From: Treponema sp.
Lineage (GTDB): Bacteria > Spirochaetota > Spirochaetia > Treponematales > Treponemataceae
Reading direction: 5' to 3'
NCBI GenBank assembly: GCA_024693715.1
Contig: JAILKS010000042.1
Coordinates: 1 to 64,000, forward strand
Length of the DNA stretch: 64,000 bases
Below the pieces are notes generated by a model that made no database searches, was not told the DNA's origin, and saw nothing but the letters and a program-made list of their open reading frames with translations. Both the position numbers and the translations under genes were made by a program. This document shows, piece after piece, positions 43,559 to 53,042 of the stretch (the first letter of the stretch is position 1; each line of letters begins with the position of its first letter).

Positions 43559-46500
43559 CTATTTAAAATATGCCACACCTGCAGCAAAAAGATTTTCACA
43601 GGTTGTTTCATTCTGATTTGTTATTGGGTTTCCGCCAATATTCTTGAATAAATCAAAACTGCTTCCATTTATTTCCATTCCAACTCCGCGTTCAGAATGT
43701 CCCATCTTTCCAAGAACAAGTCCGTCCGGTGAAGTAATACCTTCGATTGCATAAGCAGAACCGTTTGGATTATCAGGCTCTTCAATAGCAGGCTTTCCGA
43801 ATTCATCTACATATTGTGTGAATACCTGACCGTTTTCAAAAAGCTTATTTGCTGTTGCTTCATCACAAACAAATCGTCCTTCACCATGAGATACTGCAAT
43901 AAGGTGATTTCTTTCATCTATTACCGAAGGATGCTGAGCCCAAGGAGAAACTGCAGAAACAATTCTTGTACGAACGATGCGTGAAATATGACGGCCGATT
44001 CTGTTGTAAGTTAATGTCGGCATGTCATCCTTCATGTCTACGATTTCGCCGTACATTGCAAGACCTGTTTTTACAAGTGCCTGGAAGCCGTTACAGATTC
44101 CAAGAACAAGGCCCTTTCTCTTTTTCAAAAGATTCATTACTTCTTCGCTGATGTTTCCGGCCTTTAATACGTTTGCAATGAATTTTGCAGAGCCGTCCGG
44201 TTCATCACCTGCAGAGAATCCGCCTGAAAGGGCAAGAATCTGTGCGTCTTTAAGTTCTTTTTCGAGCTCTAAAAGAGACTGAGCGAGCATATCAGGAGTT
44301 TTATTTCTTAATACGACAATCTTTGTATTTCCGCCAGCAAGATTGAATGCGCGTGCCATATCCATTTCGCAGTTTGTTCCAGGGAATACAGGAAGCAGTA
44401 CTTTTGGATGAGATTTAGACTGAACAAAGGCCGGAGCCTTTCTTACATCACTCAAGGATTTATGTACATTCAGTGCCCATTCAGGAAGCTCAGGCTGAAG
44501 TTCTGCACCGCTTACACGAGGGAATACCTTGCTTAATTTTTCTTCCCATGTATCAACACAATCATAAAGGCTGATTTCAATATCTTTCTTTTCTATTCCG
44601 CCGATTACTGCTTTTTTAATAAGGATACGCGGACTATCTAAAGTAAGACCAAGTTTAACAAGTGTACCTTTTTCAAACGGTGCTTTTTCAAAATCAGAAA
44701 CATAAGCCGAAGGAACTTCTACGATGATGTTTCCGTAGGTCGGAATAAAGAGTGAGTTTACATCATCAAAAGCTTTGTCATCAATTCTTGCACCGATTAA
44801 ATTTCCCATAGCCATTTTTGTAAGTGCTTCTGCAACACCACCTGCCTGTACCGGGTACATTGCGGCAATCTTTCTTGCTTTATTTAAATCATAAAGAACA
44901 TCTGAGTTTTTAAGGAAGGTTTCGTAATCCGGAGCAAGGAGCGCTGAATAAGGAACCTTAATCATATAAATATTATTTCCCGAAGTTTTGAATGAACCGC
45001 TTATTACGTTTTCTGCTTCGTCGTGGCCAACTGCAAAGCTTACAAGAGTGTGAGGTACGTTGATTTTTTCGAAGGTACCAGACATTGAGTCTTTACCGCC
45101 AATAGAAGCACAGCCTGATTCAATCTGAGCATCTACAGAGCCAAGTAATGCAGCTGCAGGATATCCCCATGTTTTTTCATCAACTGCACGACCAAAGAAT
45201 TCCTGGAAGCTCAAGCGTGAATCACGAGCCTTTCCACCAAGACATGTAATTTTAGCAAGCGAACTCAATACAGAAATTTTTGCTCCGTGCCATGGAGACC
45301 ACTGGCCAACACGCGGATCAAAGCCGTAAGACATTAACGAAACAGTTGAAGTTTCACGAGGGCTTACAACAGGAATCTTTGCAGACATTCCGGCTTCCGG
45401 TGTATTCTGATATTTTCCTCCGTACGGAAACAAAACAGTTGAAGCACCAATGGAACCATCAAAGCGTTCTCCAAGTCCTCTCTGAGAACAGCATGCAAGG
45501 TCGTTCATATTTGCAAGCCATGCCTGTTTTACATTGCGTTCTACACAGTTTTCGCATTTAACTGGAGCAGCAAGCTTTTCTTTTACACTGTCCAAAGGAT
45601 TTAAAAGAGGTGATTTTTCAGGAGCTTCCGGCTGTTCAATAAGAGCAGTTGCTTCGTGGTGAGCACCGGCAGCATCTAAGAATTCGCGTCCGATATTTAC
45701 GATTGTCTTTCCGCGCCACTTCATTACAAGGCGGTTTGTATCTGTAACAACTGCAACAACAACAGCATTTAAGTTTTCTTTGTTTGCAGCTTCTATAAAT
45801 TTATCTACATCCTTTTTGCGCACAACTACTGCCATTCTTTCCTGGCTTTCGCTGATTGCAAGCTCTGTTCCGTTTAAACCTTCGTACTTCTTTGGAACCT
45901 TATCAAGGTCGATTTCGAGTCCCGGAGCAAGTTCACCGATTGCAACAGAAACACCACCGGCACCAAAGTCGTTACAGCGGCGGATCATAAGGCTTACATC
46001 TTTATTGCGGAAAAGGCGCTGAATCTTACGCTCTTCTACGGCATTACCTTTCTGAACTTCTGCGGCAGCGGTTGTTACTGATTTTTCTGTATGTACTTTA
46101 GAAGAACCTGTAGCACCACCAATACCGTCGCGTCCTGTTCCACCACCCAAAAGAATGATGATGTCCCCTGCTTCCGGGCGTTCGCGGATTACTGTATCAA
46201 CTGGAGCAGCGGCAATAACAGCACCAAGCTCCATTCTTTTTGCAACATAGCCCGGATGATAAATTTCCTGAACCTGGCCTGTTGTAAGACCAATCTGGTT
46301 TCCGTAGCTGGAAAATCCCTGTGCTGCTTCGCGGCAGAGTTTAATCTGAGGAAGCTTTCCTTTTAATGTATCTTTTAAAGGTACTGTAGGATCTGCAGCA
46401 CCTGTAATACGCATAGACTGATATACCCATGAGCGTCCCGAAAGCGGGTCACGGATAGCACCACCAAGACAGGTTGCGGCTCCACCAAAAGGTTCAATTT

Positions 46501-47548
46501 CTGTCGGGTGATTGTGAGTTTCGTTTTTGAACATCAAAAGCCAGCGTTCTGTTGCACGCTTATCATCCTTTTTAAGAGGACGGCCTTTTTCGTCTGCTGT
46601 ATAATGAACATCGATATAAACAGAGCAGGCATTGTTTTCTTCGGATACTTCCATATCCTCAAGCTTTCCGTGCTTTTTAAGATACTTCATTCCGATTACA
46701 GCCATGTCCATAAGGCAGACCGGTTTATCTGTACGTCCGGCATAAAGGTCGGTACGCATGTTTGTATAATTTTCGAATGATTTTTTGAAGAGCGGTGCAT
46801 AAGGTCCGTCTTCGATTTTGATGTCTTTTAATTCTGTTAAGAATGTTGTATGGCGGCAGTGATCAGACCAGTAAGTGTCGAGTACACGGATTTCTGTTTC
46901 TACAGGGTCACGTCCTTCGCCCTTAAAATACTCCTGAAGGAATTTGATATCCGCAAAGTCCATCGCAAGACCCATTTTATTGCGGTATTCTTCGAGCTTT
47001 CTGTCGTTGAATCCGATAAAGCCTTTTACAACAGGGATATCATCAGGATTTTCGATTTTCATTGCAAGTGTTGCAGGCTTTTTATCGTCTGTAAGGCGTG
47101 AATCAACCGGATTGATTACATAGTTCTGGATTTTTTCTATATCTTTTTTAGAGATTTTTCCTTTTAACAAAAGAACCTTTGCACAGCGTACAACAGGAGG
47201 CTCAGAATTAACCTTTACATTTTTAAGCCCCGCACGTAAAAGAGAAATACACTGTTCTGCACTGTCGGCTCTCTGATCATACTGTCCCGGAAGATATTCC
47301 CAGATGATTACGGTATCCTTGTCGGGATTTGGAAGAGAATCGAAGGTAACAAAATCGCTCTGCGGTTCGGAGAAAATACGTGTGGCCGCAATCTTTGCTA
47401 CTTCGTCAGAAACATTTTCTATATCATAACGATTTAAATAACGAACGCCTGTAACTCCAGGAATTCCCAAAAATCCATTAATCTGTGATAAAAAATTGCG
47501 TGCTTCGTTTTCGAACCCTGCACGTCTTTCTACGTAGAGTCTGTACAT
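43559..47548 (-). CDS. purL: Phosphoribosylformylglycinamidine synthase, single-chain
   Basis: 1329 residues, the large fused form (PurS-like N terminus, two AIR-synthase-like FGAM synthase halves, C-terminal glutaminase). Fourth step of purine synthesis: FGAR plus glutamine plus ATP to FGAM. Motifs: DTYWSDHCRHTTF, FKNETHNHPTEIEPFGGAATCLGG, GGGTGRDGIGGATGSS, LACCSQRGLGERFDGSIGAS, and in the glutaminase LSGGFSAGDEPDGSAKF and GICNGFQALV with nucleophile C1152. All domains complete. No other pur genes are in the window. Divergent from the cyclase-like gene. Confidence 0.97.
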   Translation of the reverse strand: MYRLYVERRAGFENEARNFLSQINGFLGIPGVTGVRYLNRYDIENVSDEVAKIAATRIFSEPQSDFVTFDSLPNPDKDTVIIWEYLPGQYDQRADSAEQCISLLRAGLKNVKVNSEPPVVRCAKVLLLKGKISKKDIEKIQNYVINPVDSRLTDDKKPATLAMKIENPDDIPVVKGFIGFNDRKLEEYRNKMGLAMDFADIKFLQEYFKGEGRDPVETEIRVLDTYWSDHCRHTTFLTELKDIKIEDGPYAPLFKKSFENYTNMRTDLYAGRTDKPVCLMDMAVIGMKYLKKHGKLEDMEVSEENNACSVYIDVHYTADEKGRPLKKDDKRATERWLLMFKNETHNHPTEIEPFGGAATCLGGAIRDPLSGRSWVYQSMRITGAADPTVPLKDTLKGKLPQIKLCREAAQGFSSYGNQIGLTTGQVQEIYHPGYVAKRMELGAVIAAAPVDTVIRERPEAGDIIILLGGGTGRDGIGGATGSSKVHTEKSVTTAAAEVQKGNAVEERKIQRLFRNKDVSLMIRRCNDFGAGGVSVAIGELAPGLEIDLDKVPKKYEGLNGTELAISESQERMAVVVRKKDVDKFIEAANKENLNAVVVAVVTDTNRLVMKWRGKTIVNIGREFLDAAGAHHEATALIEQPEAPEKSPLLNPLDSVKEKLAAPVKCENCVERNVKQAWLANMNDLACCSQRGLGERFDGSIGASTVLFPYGGKYQNTPEAGMSAKIPVVSPRETSTVSLMSYGFDPRVGQWSPWHGAKISVLSSLAKITCLGGKARDSRLSFQEFFGRAVDEKTWGYPAAALLGSVDAQIESGCASIGGKDSMSGTFEKINVPHTLVSFAVGHDEAENVISGSFKTSGNNIYMIKVPYSALLAPDYETFLKNSDVLYDLNKARKIAAMYPVQAGGVAEALTKMAMGNLIGARIDDKAFDDVNSLFIPTYGNIIVEVPSAYVSDFEKAPFEKGTLVKLGLTLDSPRILIKKAVIGGIEKKDIEISLYDCVDTWEEKLSKVFPRVSGAELQPELPEWALNVHKSLSDVRKAPAFVQSKSHPKVLLPVFPGTNCEMDMARAFNLAGGNTKIVVLRNKTPDMLAQSLLELEKELKDAQILALSGGFSAGDEPDGSAKFIANVLKAGNISEEVMNLLKKRKGLVLGICNGFQALVKTGLAMYGEIVDMKDDMPTLTYNRIGRHISRIVRTRIVSAVSPWAQHPSVIDERNHLIAVSHGEGRFVCDEATANKLFENGQVFTQYVDEFGKPAIEEPDNPNGSAYAIEGITSPDGLVLGKMGHSERGVGMEINGSSFDLFKNIGGNPITNQNETTCENLFAAGVAYFK

Positions 47549-47577
47549 GCTTCAATTATAATAAATTTTTTTCACAG

Positions 47578-47606
47578 TTACAACAAAAGAAAAAAAATGG
47601 TATGAT
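47578..47606 (+). promoter_or_regulatory. Leaderless promoter of the cyclase-like gene
   Basis: TTACAA (47578-47583), 17 bases, TATGAT (47601-47606), then 7 bases to the ATG at 47614. The AGAGG directly touching the ATG is too close to act as a ribosome site. Confidence 0.6.
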
Positions 47607-47613
47607 AAAGAGG

Positions 47614-49146
47614 ATGAAACGTAAAAGTAAAATTCTTATATGTACATTAATTTTTGTTTTTCTGGGTGCTGCAAGTTTTTTTTCAATAAAAACAATCAGT
47701 TCAAAAAAAATTGAAGCAGTTGAAGAAACAAACAAAGAAATTAATAAAAAAACTGCCGGTTCACTTAATCAATATTTTCAAAATCTAGTTAATAATACAA
47801 TTGTATTTCTTGATACGGCTTCAAAAATTAAAAACTCCAATGACAGTTATGATTCATACAATAAATTCTTAAAATATAATCCAGATGTAATTTTTATAGG
47901 AAACAACAAGGGCTGGTACTACTACAACACGGAATATCCTTTTTCTGCAGAGCTTGATGATAAAATCAATTTGTGGCTTTTATCTATGGACACAAGCTCT
48001 TCTATTTTCGATATGCGGGATTTTGTAAATCAATTTGCAATTGCATGCGTTTTTAAGTACGGTTCAGGCTCAAATGTAAAAACAGGTGTCGCTGCTGTCA
48101 AAACACAAACTCTTTCAAAAATGTTAAATACTTCTTCCTCAAACAGTACACTCGTTGTTGACCATGATTCAAATCTTCTTTTAGCGCCACAGGTCAACAT
48201 AAAAAAACAGACAGTTCCTTCTGCACAAAAAATAATCGCACAGATGGATGAAAAAAATCTGGAAGAATTTTCAAACTACATCACCATAAACAGCAATAAG
48301 TTTGTAATAAATGCAACAAAAATTCAAAATGGACTTTATGTAATTACGACTGTTTCTGAAAATGCAATGAACAAAACAGTAATCATAACTGCCATGAAAA
48401 TATTTTTAATTCTCTTTGTTCTATATATATTGTCAATTCTGATAATCCTTATTACTCACAGAAAAACAGTAAAACAAAAATCTCCCGTTCAACAAAAAAC
48501 AATTCAATCAGATATTAAAACAGATACCAATCTTTCGGTTATTTTATGTTCAGATATTCTTTCATATTCATCTGTAAAAAAAATGAATGCACAGGAAATA
48601 ATCAATTTTTCAAACGAATATCTTCTTAAAATAACTCAGTGTATAGAAAAAACAAACGGTGTAATAAATGACACCTCTTCAAATAAAATAACAGCCTCGT
48701 GGACAGTTATACAGGATTCAAAAGAAAATTCACTTGCACAAAACGCAATAAACGCAGTTGCCTCCGCCTTGATGATGAGGATAGCTCTTTTTAACTACAA
48801 TAAATTGCTGATTCAAAAAGGACTTAAACCGGTAAGAACAGGATGTGCGGTTACAAGTGGTGTCGTAATTTCAGGAAAAATCGGCGGTTCAAAAAACACC
48901 CCGTCCTTAATTGGAGATGCCGTACAAGGTGCAGATAAAATAAAGGAACTCAACAAAAAATATACGACAGATATTATCATCACAGAAAATATTTACAAGC
49001 TCATACAAAACAATATAATTGCAAAACAGATTCCGGATGCAGCTTATAATTCACAAAGGCTGTATATTGTAATCAACCTGAAAAATAAAAAAATCCCGAC
49101 AGATATAAAAACGCTTCGACAAATTCTCACTCTTGAACTGCAATAA
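47614..49146 (+). CDS. Membrane protein with degenerate class III nucleotidyl-cyclase domain
   Basis: 510 residues from the ATG at 47614, fixed by the promoter; upstream in-frame codons overlap purL. TM1 about 6-28, a periplasmic sensor of about 230 residues (Cache-like: WYYYNTEYPF, GVAAVKTQTLSKML), TM2 264-281, then a cyclase-like domain about 303-470. D314 in LCSDILSYSS matches the first metal Asp, but the second (usually GD) is S356-N357, and the GDAVN motif reads GDAVQ. Two-metal catalysis therefore looks lost or altered. Possibly a receptor with regulatory rather than catalytic output. Confidence 0.75.
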   Translation: MKRKSKILICTLIFVFLGAASFFSIKTISSKKIEAVEETNKEINKKTAGSLNQYFQNLVNNTIVFLDTASKIKNSNDSYDSYNKFLKYNPDVIFIGNNKGWYYYNTEYPFSAELDDKINLWLLSMDTSSSIFDMRDFVNQFAIACVFKYGSGSNVKTGVAAVKTQTLSKMLNTSSSNSTLVVDHDSNLLLAPQVNIKKQTVPSAQKIIAQMDEKNLEEFSNYITINSNKFVINATKIQNGLYVITTVSENAMNKTVIITAMKIFLILFVLYILSILIILITHRKTVKQKSPVQQKTIQSDIKTDTNLSVILCSDILSYSSVKKMNAQEIINFSNEYLLKITQCIEKTNGVINDTSSNKITASWTVIQDSKENSLAQNAINAVASALMMRIALFNYNKLLIQKGLKPVRTGCAVTSGVVISGKIGGSKNTPSLIGDAVQGADKIKELNKKYTTDIIITENIYKLIQNNIIAKQIPDAAYNSQRLYIVINLKNKKIPTDIKTLRQILTLELQ

Positions 49147-49202
49147 AACCACATTATGCATTTTCAACCGTCAATATAAATCTTTTACCGTTCACTATAT
49201 TC

Positions 49203-49231
49203 TTGTCATTTTATTTTCTCTTTGCTATTAT
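49203..49231 (+). promoter_or_regulatory. Promoter of the deaminase gene
   Basis: TTGTCA (49203-49208), 17 bases, TATTAT (49226-49231), with AGGAG 8 bases or so before the ATG at 49249. Unlike several neighbours this gene has a conventional ribosome site. Confidence 0.7.
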
Positions 49232-49248
49232 AAATTCAGGAGTTATAT

Positions 49249-49743
49249 ATGGCAGATATCACACCAAAAAGAGCAGATTACATTTCCTGGGATGAATATT
49301 TTATGGGAGTTGCACTTCTTTCTTCCCTCCGCTCAAAGGATCCAAATTCACAGGTAGGAGCCTGCATTGTAGACGAAGATAATAAAATCCGTTCAATGGG
49401 CTATAACGGCTTTCCAAGAGGCTGTTCAGATGATGAATTCCCATGGGCAAGAGAAGGCGAAACTCTCGATACAAAATATGCTTATGTCTGTCATAGTGAG
49501 CTCAACGCAATCCTTAATTACCGCGGCGGTTCTCTTGAAGGCTGCAAAATCTACGTTACACTTTTCCCATGCAATGAATGTGCAAAGGCAATAATTCAGG
49601 CAGGAATAAAAACTGTTGTATATGCAAGTAATAAATATGACGGAACACCGTCAGTGGAAGCTTCAAAAAAACTGATGAACGCTGCCGGCGTAAGATACTA
49701 TCAGTACCAGTCTACCGGTCGTAAAATTCAATTCGAAGTTTAA
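49249..49743 (+). CDS. dCMP deaminase family protein
   Basis: 164 residues, ComEB/dCMP-deaminase type. Zinc site: H82 and catalytic E84 in CHSELNAILN, C108 and C111 in FPCNECAKAI. The N-terminal WDEYFMGVALLSSLRSKDPNSQVG and GYNGFPRG match deoxycytidylate deaminases, which supply dUMP for thymidylate synthesis. Expressed from its own promoter; its 3' end faces the acetyltransferase gene. Confidence 0.92.
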   Translation: MADITPKRADYISWDEYFMGVALLSSLRSKDPNSQVGACIVDEDNKIRSMGYNGFPRGCSDDEFPWAREGETLDTKYAYVCHSELNAILNYRGGSLEGCKIYVTLFPCNECAKAIIQAGIKTVVYASNKYDGTPSVEASKKLMNAAGVRYYQYQSTGRKIQFEV

Positions 49744-49770
49744 TTTTCTGATTATTTCATAACAGACAGG

Positions 49771-50223
49771 TTAAAGAACTTTTATAAATCTCATCTGCAT
49801 TTTTTCATTTTCATAACCAAGCGCCCTGTAAAATTTGTGCGCCTTTGTTCTGTTAGCTCCGGAATTAAGTCGGATTTTCATTGCAGAATTTTCTTTTGCC
49901 CAGTTTTCAGCTTTCTGTAAAAGCATTGTTCCTATACCGTGACGCTGATATTCCTCTGCTACAACCATCCCAAGAACATTAGCCATATTTTCCATATAAA
50001 GAACATTATACAATTCAATATGAACTACACCGCAGATATAATCTTCAAAATCACCCTTATCTAAATCTACAGCAACAAAAACCGCTTCTCTTTTACCGTC
50101 CAGTTTATTAAAACCGTTTTCAACAGTTTTTTGAGAGCAGTTAGAATAGCCCAATTCATTTTGAAATATTTTTGAAAGCTGTGCGCAATCTTCATATTTT
50201 AATAATCTTATTGTAATGTTCAT
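49771..50223 (-). CDS. GNAT-family N-acetyltransferase
   Basis: 150 residues from the ATG at 50223, selected because a -10 box ends 6 bases upstream; a longer frame starts only with TTG and lies upstream of the promoter. GNAT fold with the acetyl-CoA loop VAEEYQRHGIGTMLLQKAENWA and the C-terminal AHKFYRALGYE. Transfers an acetyl group from acetyl-CoA to an unknown amine. Single-gene unit. Confidence 0.85.
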   Translation of the reverse strand: MNITIRLLKYEDCAQLSKIFQNELGYSNCSQKTVENGFNKLDGKREAVFVAVDLDKGDFEDYICGVVHIELYNVLYMENMANVLGMVVAEEYQRHGIGTMLLQKAENWAKENSAMKIRLNSGANRTKAHKFYRALGYENEKMQMRFIKVL

Positions 50224-50229
50224 GGCATA

Positions 50230-50258
50230 AGAATAGTATTTTTTTTTACTTTCTTCAA
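50230..50258 (-). promoter_or_regulatory. Leaderless promoter of the acetyltransferase gene
   Basis: Minus strand TTGAAG (50258-50253), 17 bases, TATTCT (50235-50230), then 6 bases to the ATG at 50223. Confidence 0.6.
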
Positions 50259-50293
50259 CAGTACCACACGGATAATGCTTTTCCAAAAAGCAG

Positions 50294-50322
50294 TTGCTCT
50301 GTCATAAAAAACATGTTAATAT
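50294..50322 (+). promoter_or_regulatory. Leaderless promoter of the lipoprotein gene
   Basis: TTGCTC (50294-50299), 17 bases, TAATAT (50317-50322), then 6 bases to the ATG at 50329. Confidence 0.5.
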
Positions 50323-50328
50323 TTACCC

Positions 50329-52155
50329 ATGCATGCTATGAATAAAAAGTTTTTTATTTTATTTGTTTTATTTTATTCTCTCTTTTTCACCACGTGTAAT
50401 TTAACGTTCGATGCCTCTGTCAAAAAATATATTGAAGATTGTACCAAAACATGTAAGGTAGCCGGCATTGAAATCATGACTGAACATCACCTGTTAAATA
50501 CAGGAGAAAATATTTCTGCAGAAAAACCTGTAGAATTTTATATTTATCCTATAAACCATAAAAATTATGAGCTTTTGCAAACCCCTGAAGGAGTCGATTC
50601 CTGTTTTAAAATGACTTATGAAGGCTCTGATGAAAGCATTGCTCTTGACGAAAAATATGAGAACGGAATTATAAAAATCACTGCAAGTTTAAAAGAAAAT
50701 ATGGAGGGTAAAAAAATTACTCTTTCAGGCTGCTTATGGCCCGAAAATTACAAAAATTTACCTGAAAATCAATTACATGCAAGCCACCCGGAACTTTTTG
50801 TTAATGAAACTTATATTCAGAACACTCCTCCTGATTATGTAACAAATCTGACAGGAACAATAAACGTTCTTTCTAAGTCTGCAAATTTATCATTCAAAAT
50901 ACCGGAACAAACTAAGGTGAAAAATCAAGATGCATTTTATGATATAAATTATTATATTTTTGAAAATGGTAAAAAAGTTAGTTCTAACTCCAAAGAAATA
51001 AAACTGCAGGACGGCACTATAAATGACGGATACCTGAATTACACTTTCTATTTTCAGGAAGGTGAATTAAAAAGTAATAAACAGTATACAATTGATTACA
51101 CTGTCAAAGTAAAAGGATTTCGTACATTAGAAAGCAGGGTAATTTCTACAAATGATGAATTTGGAACTACTGTTGTAAAAGACCCTTCAATAGAATTTTC
51201 TCCATCTTTCAATGGCCTCACTGACAATAATAATTACGAATATATAGAACTTAATTCTGATTCAGCTACTGTAACATTTCAAATAAAATCAGAAAAAGGC
51301 TCACATATACAAGGAACTATTGACGGAAAGAATTTTTCAAGTAATACAAATATATATAATTCTGATAAACTAAGTAAAGGAAAGCATACTATAACCATAA
51401 CCGCACTTAAAGAAGGGTCCCTGTCTTCAAATACAATTACAAGAAAAATTGCAATTGTAAAAACACTGGACGCTCCTGAAATTAAATATAATGGTGTGGA
51501 AAATGAAAATAATATAAAATATAGTATTCTTAATAATCCTGGTTGTACTGTTTCGATAACGAATAAAGCTGAACAGGGGTCTTCAATTTCTGTAACTATT
51601 GATGGACAAACAATAAATGATAATATTTCCGATTATTCATTAAGTGATGGACAACATTCTCTGAAAATTATAATTAGTAAGACTGGACACAACGAAGTAA
51701 AAATTGAAAAAACAATTAATGTAAGTTTCAAACCTGTAACGGTAAGAGTAAATACAGGCTATGATCAAGGAGCTTTATGTGTTTATTATGATGATTACGA
51801 TGATGAAGCCGAAATCTGCGGAAGCATATATATTACAAAAAATCAAGAGCCGGCTAAATTGTTAAGAGAATTTGTTAAAGCAGATTTTGAAGAAAACAAG
51901 TGGGATACGTATAATATTGAAGATTCATTTACCTGTGTATTATATAACAAAACAGATTTCATATGGTACTTTTCTGAAAATATTCAAGAAGATGATCATA
52001 CAAAAATGAATGAAATTGAGGAAGTATCCAAAGCATATTGGCTATCAGATATTGCTGATTATGTACGAACCTATCAAACAGGACAATATCTAATAGAGAT
52101 AACATCATCTGATAATTATCTAGGGCATCGTCTTTGGCTTTATATTTCTGACTAA
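50329..52155 (+). CDS. Large hypothetical lipoprotein with repeated beta-sandwich modules
   Basis: 608 residues. Lipoprotein signal peptide with lipobox FFTTC (Cys about 23). Residues from about 315 to 465 contain two tandem modules with the shared pattern F.I.SE.GS.I..TIDG followed by LS.GKHTITI (second copy: GSSISVTIDGQTI, LSDGQHSLKI), an Ig-like or big-domain repeat typical of surface proteins. The C-terminal 130 residues (VRVNTGYDQGALCVYYDDYDDEAE onwards) are an unrecognised domain. Surface-exposed function likely but unknown. Converges on the LRR lipoprotein gene. Confidence 0.75.
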   Translation: MHAMNKKFFILFVLFYSLFFTTCNLTFDASVKKYIEDCTKTCKVAGIEIMTEHHLLNTGENISAEKPVEFYIYPINHKNYELLQTPEGVDSCFKMTYEGSDESIALDEKYENGIIKITASLKENMEGKKITLSGCLWPENYKNLPENQLHASHPELFVNETYIQNTPPDYVTNLTGTINVLSKSANLSFKIPEQTKVKNQDAFYDINYYIFENGKKVSSNSKEIKLQDGTINDGYLNYTFYFQEGELKSNKQYTIDYTVKVKGFRTLESRVISTNDEFGTTVVKDPSIEFSPSFNGLTDNNNYEYIELNSDSATVTFQIKSEKGSHIQGTIDGKNFSSNTNIYNSDKLSKGKHTITITALKEGSLSSNTITRKIAIVKTLDAPEIKYNGVENENNIKYSILNNPGCTVSITNKAEQGSSISVTIDGQTINDNISDYSLSDGQHSLKIIISKTGHNEVKIEKTINVSFKPVTVRVNTGYDQGALCVYYDDYDDEAEICGSIYITKNQEPAKLLREFVKADFEENKWDTYNIEDSFTCVLYNKTDFIWYFSENIQEDDHTKMNEIEEVSKAYWLSDIADYVRTYQTGQYLIEITSSDNYLGHRLWLYISD

Positions 52156-52161
52156 TTTTCT

Positions 52162-53001
52162 CTATTCCCCGTCGTAATTAAACACAATTTCCAAATCTTC
52201 CGGGCAATTTTTATTCCAGTTAGAGACAGGCTGAATATTATTCCACTCTTCCTCGGTCCCTCTGAAATAAATAGTCTTAAGACTTGAGCAGCCGGAAAAA
52301 GCTGATTCACGAATTGATTCAAGAGTTTTTGGAAGAATAACAGTTTTAAGATTTTCACAACCCATAAAGCATAAATCACCTAAAACGGTACACCCTTCTG
52401 ATATTATTACAGTCTGAATATTATTACTTTCATAAAAGGCACATTCTGCAATTCCCTTAACATCAGAAGGAATCACAACCTTAGTATCTTTTTTACCAGA
52501 AGGATATAGGGAAATATATTTTTCTTCCTGATTATCACTAGACTTTTTTATATAATATAAAATATCATCTATCACTTTATATACGATACTATTTGTACCG
52601 GTTATAATTTTTTCAAGATTATAACACGTAGATAAGTAATCAATTCTACTAGTTAATACCTCAGGAACTCCGAAGCACCTTAAATTCTGACATTCCTCAA
52701 AAGCACCACGAGGAAACTTTGTTACTCCAGTTGCTTTTATCATATCAAGATCGACCCTTACAGACGGTTTCGACTCATACAGTTCTTTTAAGGCTTCTGT
52801 CATCGCCATTATAACGTCAGAATCTATTTCACCCTCAACTATTATTGTAGAAGTCTTTTCCAGATTTTTAATTATTTCTACAACATTATCCTTTGTAACT
52901 TTAATTTCCGGCTGCTTTTTTTCTGCTTTTTCCTTACAACCCGATAAAATAAATACACCTGCAATTAATACTGCAAATACAATTTTACAAACACTTTTCA
53001 T
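52162..53001 (-). CDS. BspA-type leucine-rich-repeat lipoprotein
   Basis: 279 residues. Signal peptide with lipobox ILSGC (Cys about 22). From about residue 110 there are LRR_5 (BspA-type) repeats with the consensus AF..C.NL..V..P..., e.g. GAFEECQNLRCFGVP, CAFYESNNIQTVIIS, LCFMGCENLKTVILP and SAFSGCSSLKTIYF. Such proteins are surface adhesins or binding proteins. GGAGG ribosome site upstream. A second BspA-related lipoprotein of the DUF285 type begins the window. Confidence 0.88.
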   Translation of the reverse strand: MKSVCKIVFAVLIAGVFILSGCKEKAEKKQPEIKVTKDNVVEIIKNLEKTSTIIVEGEIDSDVIMAMTEALKELYESKPSVRVDLDMIKATGVTKFPRGAFEECQNLRCFGVPEVLTSRIDYLSTCYNLEKIITGTNSIVYKVIDDILYYIKKSSDNQEEKYISLYPSGKKDTKVVIPSDVKGIAECAFYESNNIQTVIISEGCTVLGDLCFMGCENLKTVILPKTLESIRESAFSGCSSLKTIYFRGTEEEWNNIQPVSNWNKNCPEDLEIVFNYDGE

Positions 53002-53042
53002 ATAAACCTCCAGTTTTTACTAAAAAATTAAAAAATCATTCT

